This document shows positions 34,236-43,145 of a stretch of 64,000 bases of DNA, in pieces. Source of the stretch: Paenibacillus silviterrae (GTDB lineage Bacteria > Bacillota > Bacilli > Paenibacillales > NBRC-103111); the NCBI RefSeq assembly GCF_030167925.1, contig NZ_JASKUT010000001.1, positions 1,860,001 to 1,924,000 of the forward strand, read 5' to 3'. The notes beneath the pieces are model-generated. The model did no database searches. It saw nothing but the letters and a program-made list of their open reading frames with translations, and was not told where the DNA came from. Made by a program: the position numbers and the translations under genes. Position 1 is the stretch's first letter, and each line of letters starts with the position of its first letter.

Positions 34236-34931
34236 TCAGAATCGATCGACTACGTATGGTGCTTTACATACAAAACCCTCTGCATAAGGAAACAAGCGCT
34301 TCTGACCCAGCAATCGGTCTCGCGCTTCCACACGTTCAAGGTAGCCCTGATTCAGCGGCGTATTGACGTAATCGTTTCCGGACTTCGCAGCATCAAACTG
34401 TGTGCGGTACGCTTTCAGCGCCGCTGTTTTCCGATCATAAACAGCCGTCACATCTACTATAACATCCGGTTCATATACATCGTTGATGAAATAAAAATAC
34501 GTCTCTTCTACGGTATGCGCGGGCAGCTCCGGTTTATAACGACGAAGCTTCGCATTGAACACCGCTTCCTGAACGAGCTTGCTGCATGCGATATGATCCG
34601 GATGACGATCCTCCCAATAAGGAGCGAACACGAGCCGCGGCCGCCATTTACGAATTTCTGCGACAATCCGTTCAATCAACTCCGGTGTAAGGAACAAGCC
34701 GCGGTCCGGCAGCTTCAAATTGCTTCGCATAGCCAGTCCAAGCTCCCTGGCAGCCTCTTGAGCCTCCATTTGCCTGCTTTCTACAGTACCGTTAGACGAC
34801 ATTTCCGCCAAGGTAAGGTCGCAGATACCCACTTTCAGCCCCGCCTCGGTATGTTTGGCAATCGTTCCGCCCATCCCGATCTCCGCATCATCCGGATGCG
34901 CCCCGAAAATAAGAATATCAAGGGTTTCCAT
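34236..34931 (-). CDS. bshB1: Bacillithiol biosynthesis deacetylase BshB1
   Basis: The 231-residue LmbE/PIG-L zinc deacetylase removes the acetyl group from GlcNAc-malate. Metal-binding motif FGAHPDDAEIGMGG (AHPDD) is near the N-terminus and the third ligand is in WEDRHPDHIACSKL. Its start overlaps the mgsA stop by one base (TAATG), indicating coupling. bshC is not in the window. Confidence 0.95.
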   Translation of the reverse strand: METLDILIFGAHPDDAEIGMGGTIAKHTEAGLKVGICDLTLAEMSSNGTVESRQMEAQEAARELGLAMRSNLKLPDRGLFLTPELIERIVAEIRKWRPRLVFAPYWEDRHPDHIACSKLVQEAVFNAKLRRYKPELPAHTVEETYFYFINDVYEPDVIVDVTAVYDRKTAALKAYRTQFDAAKSGNDYVNTPLNQGYLERVEARDRLLGQKRLFPYAEGFVCKAPYVVDRF

Positions 34932-35356
34932 TATTCTATGGCCCCCGGCTTATATTTATGGACAAGCTCTCTCCAGGCAAAATCTCCGCGGTCCAACGCT
35001 TTGACAAGAATCTCGGCGGTGGCAATATTCGTAGCACAAGGAATGCCCTGAACGTCGCAAAGACGCAGCAGTGCAATGATATCCGGTTCGTGCGGCTGTG
35101 CCATAAGCGGATCCCTCAGGAAGATGATCAAATCCATTTCATTGGTCGCCACCAAAGCGCCGATCTGCTGATCTCCGCCAAGAGGACCGGACATAAATCG
35201 ATGCACATTCAGCTTTGTGCTTTCCATGATCCGTGTACCTGTCGTTCCCGTGGCATAGAGCTGGTGATGCTCAAACACCGTTTCATAGGCAATGACGAAA
35301 TTGACCATTTCTTCTTTTTTACGATCGTGTGCGATTAATGCTATCTTCATCCCCAT
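34931..35356 (-). CDS. mgsA: Methylglyoxal synthase
   Basis: This 141-residue enzyme converts dihydroxyacetone phosphate to methylglyoxal and phosphate. The family core [17 protein letters not shown], the catalytic [14 protein letters not shown] (Asp) and [17 protein letters not shown] are present. ATG 35356 has GGAGG at 8 nt; an in-frame ATG two codons later is equally close to the family start. It lies between dapB and bshB1, the same order as in B. subtilis. Confidence 0.95.
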   Translation of the reverse strand: MGMKIALIAHDRKKEEMVNFVIAYETVFEHHQLYATGTTGTRIMESTKLNVHRFMSGPLGGDQQIGALVATNEMDLIIFLRDPLMAQPHEPDIIALLRLCDVQGIPCATNIATAEILVKALDRGDFAWRELVHKYKPGAIE

Positions 35357-35377
35357 TACCTTCGCCTCCTGCACAGC

Positions 35378-35418
35378 GAGGACAAGCTTCCGGCACGATA
35401 CCGGAACGCTTGGTCCTC
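35378..35418. repeat. Strong imperfect hairpin between dapB and mgsA
   Basis: Arms beginning GAGGAC and TTCCGG on one side and CCGGAA and GGTCCTC on the other, with bulges and a 7-nt loop. There is no U run, so it is unlikely to terminate. It stands a few bases before the mgsA ribosome site. Confidence 0.5.
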
Positions 35419-35424
35419 CTTCCT

Positions 35425-36228
35425 CTACTCTATAAAATGTTCAAAGCCATATACCATACCGGTGTATTCCATAACCTTCTGTACTCCAACCTTAACGCCC
35501 GGCATATAGCCCGCACGGTCATAGGAATCATGGCGAATCTTCAAGGTTTGGCCGAAGGCGCCGAAGACGACCTCCTGCTGGGCAAATACTCCGGGCAAAC
35601 GGACACTATGTATTCGGAACCCGTTATAATAGCCTCCCCTTGCACCTTCCAGCGTTTCGTGCTCCTGCGGATTGCCCTGACGCAGCTCCTCGCGCGCCTC
35701 CGATATCAGCTCCGCCGTCTTGATCGCGGTACCGCTAGGCGCATCCAGCTTCTGGTCTCCGTGATACTCGATAATTTCGAGATGCGGAAAATGCTTGGCC
35801 GCCTGCTGAGCAAACCTCATCATCAGAATCGCGCCAATGGAGAAGTTAGGTGCAATCAGCCCCCCGATGCCCTGTTCCTTACATTGCTTGTCCAGCTCCT
35901 CGATATCCTGGGGCGTAAAGCCCGTCGTCCCGAGTACGGGACGAACCTTATGCTTTATCGCCAGGCGGGCGTTGGACAATACGGTCTGCGGCGTCGTGAA
36001 GTCAACCAGAACGTCTGGCTTCGATTCCACCAGGGCTCCTTCCAGGTCACTACTTATAAGGACGCCGCAAGGATCCAGCCCGACCATTCGTCCGGCATCC
36101 AGCTCTAGGCTCTGGGACCGTCCGACAGCCGCTACCAATTGTAATTCCGGATCATTTAGAGCAAGCTTGACAACCTCCCGGCCCATACGGCCGGTTGCGC
36201 CTGCTACTGCTACTTTGATTGGACTCAT
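35425..36228 (-). CDS. dapB: 4-hydroxy-tetrahydrodipicolinate reductase
   Basis: The 267-residue NAD(P)H-dependent enzyme of the lysine/diaminopimelate pathway, also needed for spore dipicolinate. NAD(P)-binding motif [16 protein letters not shown] is N-terminal. The family C-terminal signature is present as [20 protein letters not shown] (catalytic His and Lys). It leads a chain dapB-mgsA-bshB1-bshA-cca-birA. Confidence 0.96.
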   Translation of the reverse strand: MSPIKVAVAGATGRMGREVVKLALNDPELQLVAAVGRSQSLELDAGRMVGLDPCGVLISSDLEGALVESKPDVLVDFTTPQTVLSNARLAIKHKVRPVLGTTGFTPQDIEELDKQCKEQGIGGLIAPNFSIGAILMMRFAQQAAKHFPHLEIIEYHGDQKLDAPSGTAIKTAELISEAREELRQGNPQEHETLEGARGGYYNGFRIHSVRLPGVFAQQEVVFGAFGQTLKIRHDSYDRAGYMPGVKVGVQKVMEYTGMVYGFEHFIE

Positions 36229-36251
36229 GCGTTTGACCAGTTCCTTTCCAA

Positions 36252-36785
36252 TTACGATTGCTTGGGATATATAGGTTCAATATACTGCTTCCACTTACTC
36301 TGATACTCGGCCAATAACCGACTGCCAAGACTATGCTGCGGATCCAGCTTCAATACTTCCTTGATCGCCTGGATCGCATCGCTGAATTCCTGCTGCTGCG
36401 CCTTCGCAATACCAAGCAGCAGAAATGCCTCTAACGCAAGAGGATCCAGCTTAATGGCTTCCTGCAGCAATGCGACGGCCATCCAATGTCCGTTTTCCGA
36501 TTCCTCCAGCAGCTTCTCAGCCTGTCGAACACGCTCCCTTGCCTGCAGCTGCTGATAATGAAACTGATAGTGCTCATCCCGCGGCTCCAGCTCCATTGCA
36601 CGTCCCGCGTGGTGAATGGCACGCTCCAGCTTATTGCTTCTAGCATAGGTTATAGATAGTTTATAATGATAAACTGCATTGCTCGGGTCTAATTGAATCG
36701 CTTGCTCGAACCAGGCGATGGCTTGCTCGAAATCGTGCATAAGGATGGATGCATACGCTTTTCTGATCGCTTCTTCTCCATTCAT
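36252..36785 (-). CDS. TPR-repeat protein upstream of dapB
   Basis: The 177-residue soluble protein consists of about four TPR units (DFEQAIAWFEQAIQLDPSN, KLERAIHHAGRAMELEPRD, LLQEAIKLDPLALEAFLLLG, FSDAIQAIKEVLKLDPQHS). ATG 36785 has GGAGGTG at 10 nt; the frame opens earlier at 36839 with no ribosome site. No signal peptide. Function unknown; it is probably a scaffold, and lies in the same transcription direction as mazG and dapB. Confidence 0.8.
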   Translation of the reverse strand: MNGEEAIRKAYASILMHDFEQAIAWFEQAIQLDPSNAVYHYKLSITYARSNKLERAIHHAGRAMELEPRDEHYQFHYQQLQARERVRQAEKLLEESENGHWMAVALLQEAIKLDPLALEAFLLLGIAKAQQQEFSDAIQAIKEVLKLDPQHSLGSRLLAEYQSKWKQYIEPIYPKQS

Positions 36786-36877
36786 AAAACCATCACCTCC
36801 TTGGTCCTTTCCCTTAGGGAAAGCTTCACTCGGAAGCATAACCTGAAAAAGGGTGATGGTACAGCATATGAAGGAGA

Positions 36878-37213
36878 CTAGCTGTCGGTGTTAATTTTCG
36901 TCCATCTGTCGGCATCCCGGGTGCGGAATTTATGCATGACCTTGTCATGTGCCTCCGTTAAATCGATGCCCAGCGAATTCGCAAAGCACATCGTAATGAA
37001 CAAAATGTCTCCGAGCTCCAGCTCGATGGAATTGTCAGCCTCTGTAGGCTTCTTCGGCTTCTCGCCGAATTGGTGATTCACCTCGCGAGCCAGCTCGCCG
37101 ACTTCCTCCGTCATTCGGGCCAGCATCGTCATCGGACGGAAATAGCCTTCCTTGAACTGAGATATGTATTGATCTACCTCCGCTTGGAGGTCCTTTAACG
37201 AACGATCATTCAT
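36878..37213 (-). CDS. MazG-type nucleotide pyrophosphohydrolase (YpjD family)
   Basis: The 111-residue all-helical NTP pyrophosphatase has the EExxE...ExxD metal motifs (MTEEVGELAREVNHQFGEKP and IELELGDILFITMC). It is likely a house-cleaning enzyme for non-canonical nucleotides. The ATG start at 37213 aligns with the B. subtilis YpjD N-terminus; a GTG at 37231 is also in frame. It keeps the ypjD-dapB neighbourhood. Confidence 0.9.
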   Translation of the reverse strand: MNDRSLKDLQAEVDQYISQFKEGYFRPMTMLARMTEEVGELAREVNHQFGEKPKKPTEADNSIELELGDILFITMCFANSLGIDLTEAHDKVMHKFRTRDADRWTKINTDS

Positions 37214-37355
37214 TAGGGATACAACACCCACCTACTTGAAGAAAATAAGTTTCTACACCATGTTAACGCAAAACGAGGGGAAAAGACAAATTTTTTTTGA
37301 CGTGACTTGGCAAACTAACCATGCCGACAATAGATACGTTTGGGGGAAAGGCTTC

Positions 37356-38225
37356 ATGAGTCAGGAATCGCTGCAGTCCAAAATAAAAAATATTTTGCCT
37401 ATTTTGCTAGGATCGGCTATTTATGCCTTTGGGCTACATTACTTTGTCATTTCCAATGAGCTCATGGAAGGCGGTATAACAGGGATTGCACTTCTGCTGA
37501 ATTATATTTTCCACCTTCCTCCTTCGGCTACAACCTTAGTAATGAACGTCCCGCTGTTTATTCTCGGCTGGAAAATCCTTGGAAGAAGCTCCTTGCTGTA
37601 TACAATCGTCGGCACGCTGGCTGTATCCTTCTTCTTGTGGGTAATGGAGGTTTCCATTCATAAAGGCTGGATCGTTCCGTTTCGTACGGAAACAGATTAC
37701 TTTCTGGCAACAGCCTATGCAGGGTTTACTTTGGGGATCGGTCTTGGGATTGTTTTTCGGTACGGGGGCACTACAGGCGGGTCTGATATTATTGCCCGCA
37801 TCGGCAACAAGCTGATGGGCTGGAGCATGGGCCAGGTGATTCTTGCTTTCGATGCGCTGGTTATCGGGGCCTCGTTCTTCTTCATTCCGAAGGAAAAAAT
37901 ACTATATACCTTCGTTGCCGTCTTTATTACGACCAAAATGATCGATATTATCATCGAAGGAGCTTACGCGGCAAGGGCGTTCTCCATCATTACCGACCAC
38001 GCGGACCGTGTTGCCGAAACGATACATAAGGAGCTGGGTAGAGGAGCCACGCTGTTTCCCGTCATCGGCGCCTATTCGAAGCAATCCAAATATCTCGTAT
38101 ACTGCGTGATTTCCCGTAATGAAATGAAAAGGCTTAAAGACCTCATCCAATCGATCGATCCTCGTGCCTTCATCATCATAGATGAGGTTCACGACGTCGT
38201 GGGTGAGGGCTTTAAGCCCGAGTAA
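37356..38225 (+). CDS. YitT-family membrane protein
   Basis: The 289-residue protein has about five or six membrane helices (IYAFGLHYFVISNELMEGGI, followed by LLNYIF and later segments) and a C-terminal DUF2179 domain (AFSIITDHADRVAETIHKEL to the end). The glycine-rich GIGLGIVFRYGGTTGGSDII is typical. Function is unknown; some relatives are linked to cell-surface or ion traits. ATG 37356 was preferred over the 40 residues upstream (37236). It faces the opposite way to its neighbours. Confidence 0.85.
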   Translation: MSQESLQSKIKNILPILLGSAIYAFGLHYFVISNELMEGGITGIALLLNYIFHLPPSATTLVMNVPLFILGWKILGRSSLLYTIVGTLAVSFFLWVMEVSIHKGWIVPFRTETDYFLATAYAGFTLGIGLGIVFRYGGTTGGSDIIARIGNKLMGWSMGQVILAFDALVIGASFFFIPKEKILYTFVAVFITTKMIDIIIEGAYAARAFSIITDHADRVAETIHKELGRGATLFPVIGAYSKQSKYLVYCVISRNEMKRLKDLIQSIDPRAFIIIDEVHDVVGEGFKPE

Positions 38226-38230
38226 TCAGT

Positions 38231-39097
38231 TCAGCCTTCTTCCGGCTTTCGGACGGTTACTAGACCGTCATCCTTCTTCGAAAGGCGCCAGCCGGCAAAA
38301 ATGAGCGCTGCCAGAATGACGGACCCTATCGTCAATGTCCAAAGAATCGGGTTCTGCGGCTCCGCCATCGGCAAGTAGGCGGTAGCCTCCTTTTTCATGA
38401 AAAGCTTGTCTAATGACTGACGTACCTGCGGAAGGATTTGCAGCATCTGCGTATACGGATCCTGAGCCGACAGGACCTGCTGCTTCATGAAGACGGTAAG
38501 AGAGTCCAGCTTCTCCACATCGGACGGATTCCGGCTAATCAAGAGGCTTGGGTGTATAATCCCATAATGCTGCTCCCAATTCCGATACACCTTTTGCAGC
38601 TCCGTCTTCTGCTGATTCTTCGCTGCCGACTCCAAACCTTCCACATCTTCCAGGAGCAGCTTGTAATACTGAAGCCACATCGGATTGTTGGTGTGAGTCA
38701 AGGCATCGGTGGCCAGACGAATCTTAGCGGTAGACACCTGTCCCTCTTCTTGACTGAACTGAGCTGCGTTAAAAACCTTTTTGGCCTCCGTAACCGTTTC
38801 GGTCAAAGCATTGATCCCTTCTAACGAAGTGATCCCCTCAAACCGAATTTGCGTTACTTGATCGCTAAGCTGCTGAAGAACGACCTTGCCGCCGGCCACA
38901 TCCCCCTGCATTACTTTTTTGTACATTTCATCTGCCGTTTGATTCAGCAGCTCGACACGCTGCAGCTGCTCCTGACTAGGCTTCGGAGCAGCCTCCCCTT
39001 CCGACCTCACAGCTTGACCGCATCCGATCAATACCTGAGAAGCCAAAGCCAATACAGCGATTAGGCCCGTCCACTTTCTCCTCATCGCAAAAAACAT
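38231..39097 (-). CDS. ypjB: YpjB-family sporulation-associated protein
   Basis: The 288-residue protein has an N-terminal lipoprotein-like signal (LASQVLIGCG), a long helical extracytoplasmic region (about 45-235) and a C-terminal membrane helix (about 253-273; PILWTLTIGSVILAALIFAG) with a short cytosolic tail. B. subtilis ypjB lies beside ypjA and the qcr genes and is reported as sporulation-related. The same order (qcr-ypjA-ypjB) occurs here. Confidence 0.88.
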   Translation of the reverse strand: MFFAMRRKWTGLIAVLALASQVLIGCGQAVRSEGEAAPKPSQEQLQRVELLNQTADEMYKKVMQGDVAGGKVVLQQLSDQVTQIRFEGITSLEGINALTETVTEAKKVFNAAQFSQEEGQVSTAKIRLATDALTHTNNPMWLQYYKLLLEDVEGLESAAKNQQKTELQKVYRNWEQHYGIIHPSLLISRNPSDVEKLDSLTVFMKQQVLSAQDPYTQMLQILPQVRQSLDKLFMKKEATAYLPMAEPQNPILWTLTIGSVILAALIFAGWRLSKKDDGLVTVRKPEEG

Positions 39098-39141
39098 CGG
39101 ACATCCCCTCCTAACTTCATCCTATGGGGGGATGTCCGACT

Positions 39142-39825
39142 TTAGACCGACTTTCTAGATGCTGCTTGGCTCTTTTCTCGCCAAATCCACAAAAGCACCG
39201 CTATGATAACACAAACAACCGTTAAGCCGATTGAGAAAGCGGCAATCTGGCTGAGATCATCCTCAAGCACATCAGGCAGCCAAGGGTAAATTCCGATTCC
39301 GTAATCCATATAATCGTTGCTAAACGTCCAAACCGCAACCAAAAGGATAGCCGGCCAGCGATATTGGAAGAAACGCCAATACAGCAGCGCTTCGGCCGCC
39401 ATACCCAGATGGGATATAGAAAGCATCCAATCCTGCCAGCCCAGCGGATCTCCCTGGGAAGCTCCCCAGAAGATCATGGCTACCGCCCATACGCCATACT
39501 TAATGGAAGTCACGACCGCAAACGCCTCAACAAAGCTTCGCAGTCCGCTTCCTCTCTTGACCTCGAAGGGGTTTTCGTTTTCCCTCGATCCGGAAATAAG
39601 CAAATAAAAAAGAAACCATGTAAAGAACAAGCTTGCTGTCGGACTATCCGGGACGAACGGCAGCAGCCATGCCGGGTAAAATTCGATCGTAAATTTCAGC
39701 TGATTTCCATACCATATGTACCCGTACGCGGTTCCTAGCAGATTGGTCCAGAAGAGCCCCCACAGCATCCATCTGCTTCCTAAAAATTCTTTTGAGAAAA
39801 AGTATGACAAGCTCCATTGCGACAA
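39142..39825 (-). CDS. ypjA: DUF1405 membrane protein (YpjA family)
   Basis: The 227-residue protein has six or seven predicted membrane helices, with the family start FSKEFLGSRWMLWGLFWTNLLG and the pattern IWYGNQL...FVPDSPTASLFF. The function is unknown; the family keeps next to cytochrome bc genes. The stretch before the start has GGAGG at 15 nt, so the start is moderately supported. Confidence 0.88.
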   Translation of the reverse strand: MSQWSLSYFFSKEFLGSRWMLWGLFWTNLLGTAYGYIWYGNQLKFTIEFYPAWLLPFVPDSPTASLFFTWFLFYLLISGSRENENPFEVKRGSGLRSFVEAFAVVTSIKYGVWAVAMIFWGASQGDPLGWQDWMLSISHLGMAAEALLYWRFFQYRWPAILLVAVWTFSNDYMDYGIGIYPWLPDVLEDDLSQIAAFSIGLTVVCVIIAVLLWIWREKSQAASRKSV

Positions 39826-39847
39826 GGGGGTTCCTCCCGTAGCTTCA

Positions 39848-39885
39848 TTTAAAAAAACCTGACCGCAGAGTTAGCGACCAGGTTT
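39848..39885 (-). terminator. Intrinsic terminator of the qcr operon
   Basis: AAACCTG (39855-39861) and CAGGTTT (39879-39885) with inner pairs form a stem followed on the minus strand by TTTTTTT. It lies 7 bp after qcrC. Confidence 0.85.
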
Positions 39886-39891
39886 GGTGTT

Positions 39892-40773
39892 TTATTTCTT
39901 TTGACGAGCGAGCCAGTCGGCCAGCTTATCCATATCGGCATCGGTTAAGCCGCCTTTGATATTCGCTTCATATTGGGCTGTCATATTGCCTACACCCTGT
40001 TTCATGATGTTCAAGATCGCAGCTTTGTCATGCTTGTCGCCTACGCCGCGAAGCGCCGGAACTCCATTGGAAGGCATTCCCTTCAATTCGCCGCCGTGAC
40101 ATGCTACGCAAGTCGATTTTTTGTAAATTTCAGCAGCAGGATCATCCGCTGCAACAATGGAAGCAGCCGCTTGCTTCTTCGGTGCGCCGCCTTCACTGCC
40201 GCCTTGTCCTTTTGCTGCATGCGCCTCTTGCTCACGTTTAATGTGCTCTGGGATGATGTTTTTATCTTTCAGCTCGTGCTGGTAGTGAGACCAAGAAACA
40301 ATGGTCAAGTAACCTGCAGCAACCAAGCTAAGCAGCATAAGAGCAGAAGCGATCGGACGACGATAGAAGCGTCGTTCTTTCCCCGTATCCAGGAAAGGAG
40401 CCAAAAGCAAAGATCCAAAGGCGATACCAGGAATAGCAACCGTACCAAAAATCAAGTAGCCCTCTGAAGTATACGGGTACTTAAGAAGCTGGTACATAAA
40501 CAGGAAGTACCAGTCCGGCATTGGAATAAATGCCGTATTCGTTGGATCCGCCGGATAACCTAGCGGCGCTGCTTCGGACATAGTCAATACAAGAATACCG
40601 ACCAGCACGACGACAGCTACCATCCATTCCTTCAGAAGGAAGTTCGGAATGAAGACTTCCGACTTTCCGGGATATGCGGAGAAATCAGGTTGCACCGGGC
40701 GCGACGTTTTGACACGCACGCGGGAATCTCCAACATAAACAATTTTTTCGTCAGATTTAGGACCGTGAGCCAC
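39892..40773 (-). CDS. qcrC: Menaquinol:cytochrome c reductase, fused cytochrome b subunit IV/cytochrome c subunit
   Basis: The 293-residue protein fuses a subunit-IV-like membrane part (helices near residues 50-65, 90-130 and 140-165; PADPTNTAFIPMPDWYFLFM) with a C-terminal cytochrome c domain. The heme-c motif is CVACH at about residue 222 and the axial Met is probably in NIMKQGVGNM. A short, charged Ala/Gly/Lys linker (about 180-210) separates the domains. It passes electrons from menaquinol toward cytochrome c. It is the last gene of qcrABC. Confidence 0.96.
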   Translation of the reverse strand: MAHGPKSDEKIVYVGDSRVRVKTSRPVQPDFSAYPGKSEVFIPNFLLKEWMVAVVVLVGILVLTMSEAAPLGYPADPTNTAFIPMPDWYFLFMYQLLKYPYTSEGYLIFGTVAIPGIAFGSLLLAPFLDTGKERRFYRRPIASALMLLSLVAAGYLTIVSWSHYQHELKDKNIIPEHIKREQEAHAAKGQGGSEGGAPKKQAAASIVAADDPAAEIYKKSTCVACHGGELKGMPSNGVPALRGVGDKHDKAAILNIMKQGVGNMTAQYEANIKGGLTDADMDKLADWLARQKK

Positions 40774-40833
40774 GATTTGCCCCTCCTTTTCGTTTTCTCG
40801 AATCGAAAACTTACATTGTCAAGATCGGTTTGA

Positions 40834-41505
40834 TTATAGAGGACCGGAAATCCCTTGCTTGCGGATCATGAAGAAGTGTCCGGCGAGCAGCGCCAGCAAA
40901 GCGCCAGGCAAGAAGAACACGTGCAAAGCAAAGAATCTCGTTAACGTTTGGGCCCCGACAATCTCGCCGCCTTGCAGGAAGGATTTGGCATATGGTCCAA
41001 TCAGCGGTGCGGATTCTACAATCTTGAGCGTAACGCTGGTGGCAAAATAGGCTTTGTTATCCCACGGAAGCAGGTAGCCTGTCAAACCAAGACCCAGCAT
41101 GACGAAGAAAATCAGCATTCCAACAACCCAGTTCATTTCACGAGGCGCTTTATAAGAGCCTGTGAAGAAAACCCGAAGGGTATGTAAGAACATCATAACA
41201 ATAACCAAGCTCGCTCCCCAGTGGTGCATACCGCGTACAATGACGCCGAATGCTACCTTGTGCTGCAGGTAGTCGACACTTGCGTATGCGTTAATAATAT
41301 CCGGCACATAGTACATCGTCAAAAACATACCGGACAAAATCTGAATAACTGTGATGAAGAATGTCAATCCGCCAAAGCAATAAACGAAAGCGGAGAAGTG
41401 ATGCGCCGGGTTAACGTGCTCCGGAACCTCATGGTCCGCTACGTCTCTCCACATCGGCGTGATATCAAGACGTTCATCGATCCAGTTATAGACGTTTTTA
41501 AACAT
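40834..41505 (-). CDS. qcrB: Menaquinol:cytochrome c reductase cytochrome b6 subunit
   Basis: The 223-residue four-helix cytochrome b6 has His pairs for two b-type hemes (MHHWGASLVIVMMFLH and FALHVFFLPGALLALLAGHF). Cys43 (FVYCFGG) is kept, the residue that attaches the third, covalent heme ci in Bacillus-type b6. The family motif GYLLPWDNKAYFA is present. It lies between the Rieske and the fused QcrC genes. Confidence 0.97.
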   Translation of the reverse strand: MFKNVYNWIDERLDITPMWRDVADHEVPEHVNPAHHFSAFVYCFGGLTFFITVIQILSGMFLTMYYVPDIINAYASVDYLQHKVAFGVIVRGMHHWGASLVIVMMFLHTLRVFFTGSYKAPREMNWVVGMLIFFVMLGLGLTGYLLPWDNKAYFATSVTLKIVESAPLIGPYAKSFLQGGEIVGAQTLTRFFALHVFFLPGALLALLAGHFFMIRKQGISGPL

Positions 41506-41521
41506 CTGATGTTACGCCTCC

Positions 41522-42070
41522 TTATTTGTGCCTCTTGTTCGGCCCCAATTGACCGACGTAGACGAAGCCGCCTTCCACTTTCACTTCGTACTCGTCAAGC
41601 GAAACCGGAGCTACTGCAAGAGTCTTGCCTTCAGCGGTATAATGCGCGCCGTGACAAGGGCAATAGTACTGATCCTTGAATTCCGGATTTCCGTTCCAGT
41701 TAACAGTACAGCCAAGATGCTTACATGTTGGATTCAAAGCGAAGATTTTGCCGTCCGCGCCTTTGGAAATCCAAGCTTCAAGCTCAGGATCGCTCTCATA
41801 CCAGCCATCCACTTGATGAATCTTGAATTTGAAAGATTTCGGCTCCGCTGTGACCTTTGACTCCTCCACAACCTTCACCCATGCTGCAGCTGTCTTCGGT
41901 TGAAGGACAGGATCTACTGCAAATCGAAGCATTGGGACTAACATTCCGGCTCCCATGAAGGCACCGGCTCCGCCAAGGGTATAGGAAAGAAACTGCCGCC
42001 TGGACATCTCGCGACGTTTCACCGGCTTCTGACCCTGATGCTGCGAATCTTGATTCGTGTGATCGTTCAT
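41522..42070 (-). CDS. qcrA: Rieske [2Fe-2S] subunit of menaquinol:cytochrome c reductase
   Basis: The 182-residue protein has a twin-Arg-like N-terminus (MSRRQFLSYTLGGAGAFMG, residues about 22-40) and a membrane anchor. The two cluster loops are CKHLGCTVNW (C-x-H) and CPCHGAHY (C-x2-H). It accepts electrons from menaquinol. It is the first gene of qcrABC and has a strong ribosome site and promoter upstream. Confidence 0.97.
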   Translation of the reverse strand: MNDHTNQDSQHQGQKPVKRREMSRRQFLSYTLGGAGAFMGAGMLVPMLRFAVDPVLQPKTAAAWVKVVEESKVTAEPKSFKFKIHQVDGWYESDPELEAWISKGADGKIFALNPTCKHLGCTVNWNGNPEFKDQYYCPCHGAHYTAEGKTLAVAPVSLDEYEVKVEGGFVYVGQLGPNKRHK

Positions 42071-42145
42071 TCTCGTTCTACCCCCTTTTGCAACATATAT
42101 CAGTCGTTCGACATAACTTTACACCATATACTTAGGACATTACTA

Positions 42146-42174
42146 ATAATAGCTTACGACACCTAGTGCGTCAA
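42146..42174 (-). promoter_or_regulatory. Sigma-A promoter of qcrABC
   Basis: TTGACG (42169-42174), 17 nt, TATTAT (42146-42151) on the minus strand, about 75 bp before qcrA. The rest of the 245-bp region upstream to ypiF shows no gene; a 7-bp TTGTGAC near 42235-42241 resembles a Rex half-site. Confidence 0.6.
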
Positions 42175-42316
42175 GGATTGGGAATAGTCTCTGCCCACCA
42201 TTACCGCAAGCTCTAAGACTACTTTTAACGAAATTGTCACAACTGTCCTGCTCACAGAAAATGCCTGTTTGCTTACATAGAATTAACAATATTCCCACGA
42301 AACATACATGAGACGT

Positions 42317-42757
42317 TTAGGATTGTTTTCCCGCCCATAGACCCGTTACTTCTTCCATCAGCCTGCGCTTCGTGTCCTGGGGCGCCGTTCCCAGCTCCTC
42401 CGGCGTTACGCGAAGAAGAAGATCGCGATTTCCCCTCGAGAGCGGGAGCTCCTCCTCCGACTTGGCGGTAACGGCGACCACATATCGAAAGCCGGAGCTC
42501 CGCAGCTTGTCGCACAGCCTGCCGAGCAGCAGCTCCCCCGCCTCACCTTCGGGCAAATAATGAAGGGCTGGATATGTGACCACCCTGCCTTTAAACGGCT
42601 GTTCCAGCCCGTCAAGTGCGTCTCTAAGCTCCTCCAAGGCCCGCGTAGCTTCCCACGGCTGCTCCGCTCCGGTCATACCCGTGATCGGCAGCAAGCAAGT
42701 GTCCAGAAAGGGGGCAAGCTCGGCCCAGCCTTGCTCTTCAATATCGCTGAATTTCAT
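42317..42757 (-). CDS. ypiF: DUF2487 protein (YpiF family)
   Basis: The 146-residue soluble protein has the family start MKFSDIEEQGWAELAPFLDTCLLPITGM and a central KGRVVTYPALHYLPEG. Function is unknown; in B. subtilis ypiF lies directly upstream of qcrABC, as here. Its gene starts 123 bp from the IDEAL-protein stop and has its own hairpin-flanked spacing. Confidence 0.88.
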   Translation of the reverse strand: MKFSDIEEQGWAELAPFLDTCLLPITGMTGAEQPWEATRALEELRDALDGLEQPFKGRVVTYPALHYLPEGEAGELLLGRLCDKLRSSGFRYVVAVTAKSEEELPLSRGNRDLLLRVTPEELGTAPQDTKRRLMEEVTGLWAGKQS

Positions 42758-42821
42758 AGTTTCTCTCTGCTCCTTCCTACGTACCTGCTATACATTAGTC
42801 CCCTCTACTTTAGCACACAAA

Positions 42822-42854
42822 GAAAGACATATGAATCCGCTTCATATGTCTTTC
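42822..42854 (-). terminator. Perfect hairpin downstream of the IDEAL gene
   Basis: Two 14-bp arms (42822-42835 and 42841-42854) with a 5-nt loop. The minus strand continues with TCTTTGTG, so it is an imperfect terminator. Confidence 0.6.
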
Positions 42855-42880
42855 AAGAAAACGCCTATTTTATATAACAC

Positions 42881-43075
42881 TTATTGAGGTCCCAGGGAGC
42901 GCAGTGACTTCAGCTCAGTAGTGTAGGCAAGAAACGCAGACTCGTCTCCCTTTGCTAACGCTTGATCGATTTCCTTGTACAAATATTGCTCCTTATGCCT
43001 TCGCAGCGCCTCATCGAGCACCATTTCCGCAAACAAGCTCAGCATCACGTCGTTAGATACGTTCATTTTGCCCAT
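42881..43075 (-). CDS. Small IDEAL-domain protein
   Basis: The 64-residue protein is almost only an IDEAL domain (EMVLDEALRRHKEQYLYKEIDQALAKGDESAF). In B. subtilis this domain is the C-terminus of YpiB, encoded two genes before qcrA; here the N-terminal part is absent. ATG 43075 with GGAGG at 8 nt is preferred over 43099. It is probably a small protein-binding module; function unknown. Confidence 0.8.
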   Translation of the reverse strand: MGKMNVSNDVMLSLFAEMVLDEALRRHKEQYLYKEIDQALAKGDESAFLAYTTELKSLRSLGPQ

Positions 43076-43145
43076 GAATCCTACCTCCAACCGGGTCAAG
43101 AATACGAACTCATATAATGTTACTTGATACAGCCAGCCAGTCTGT

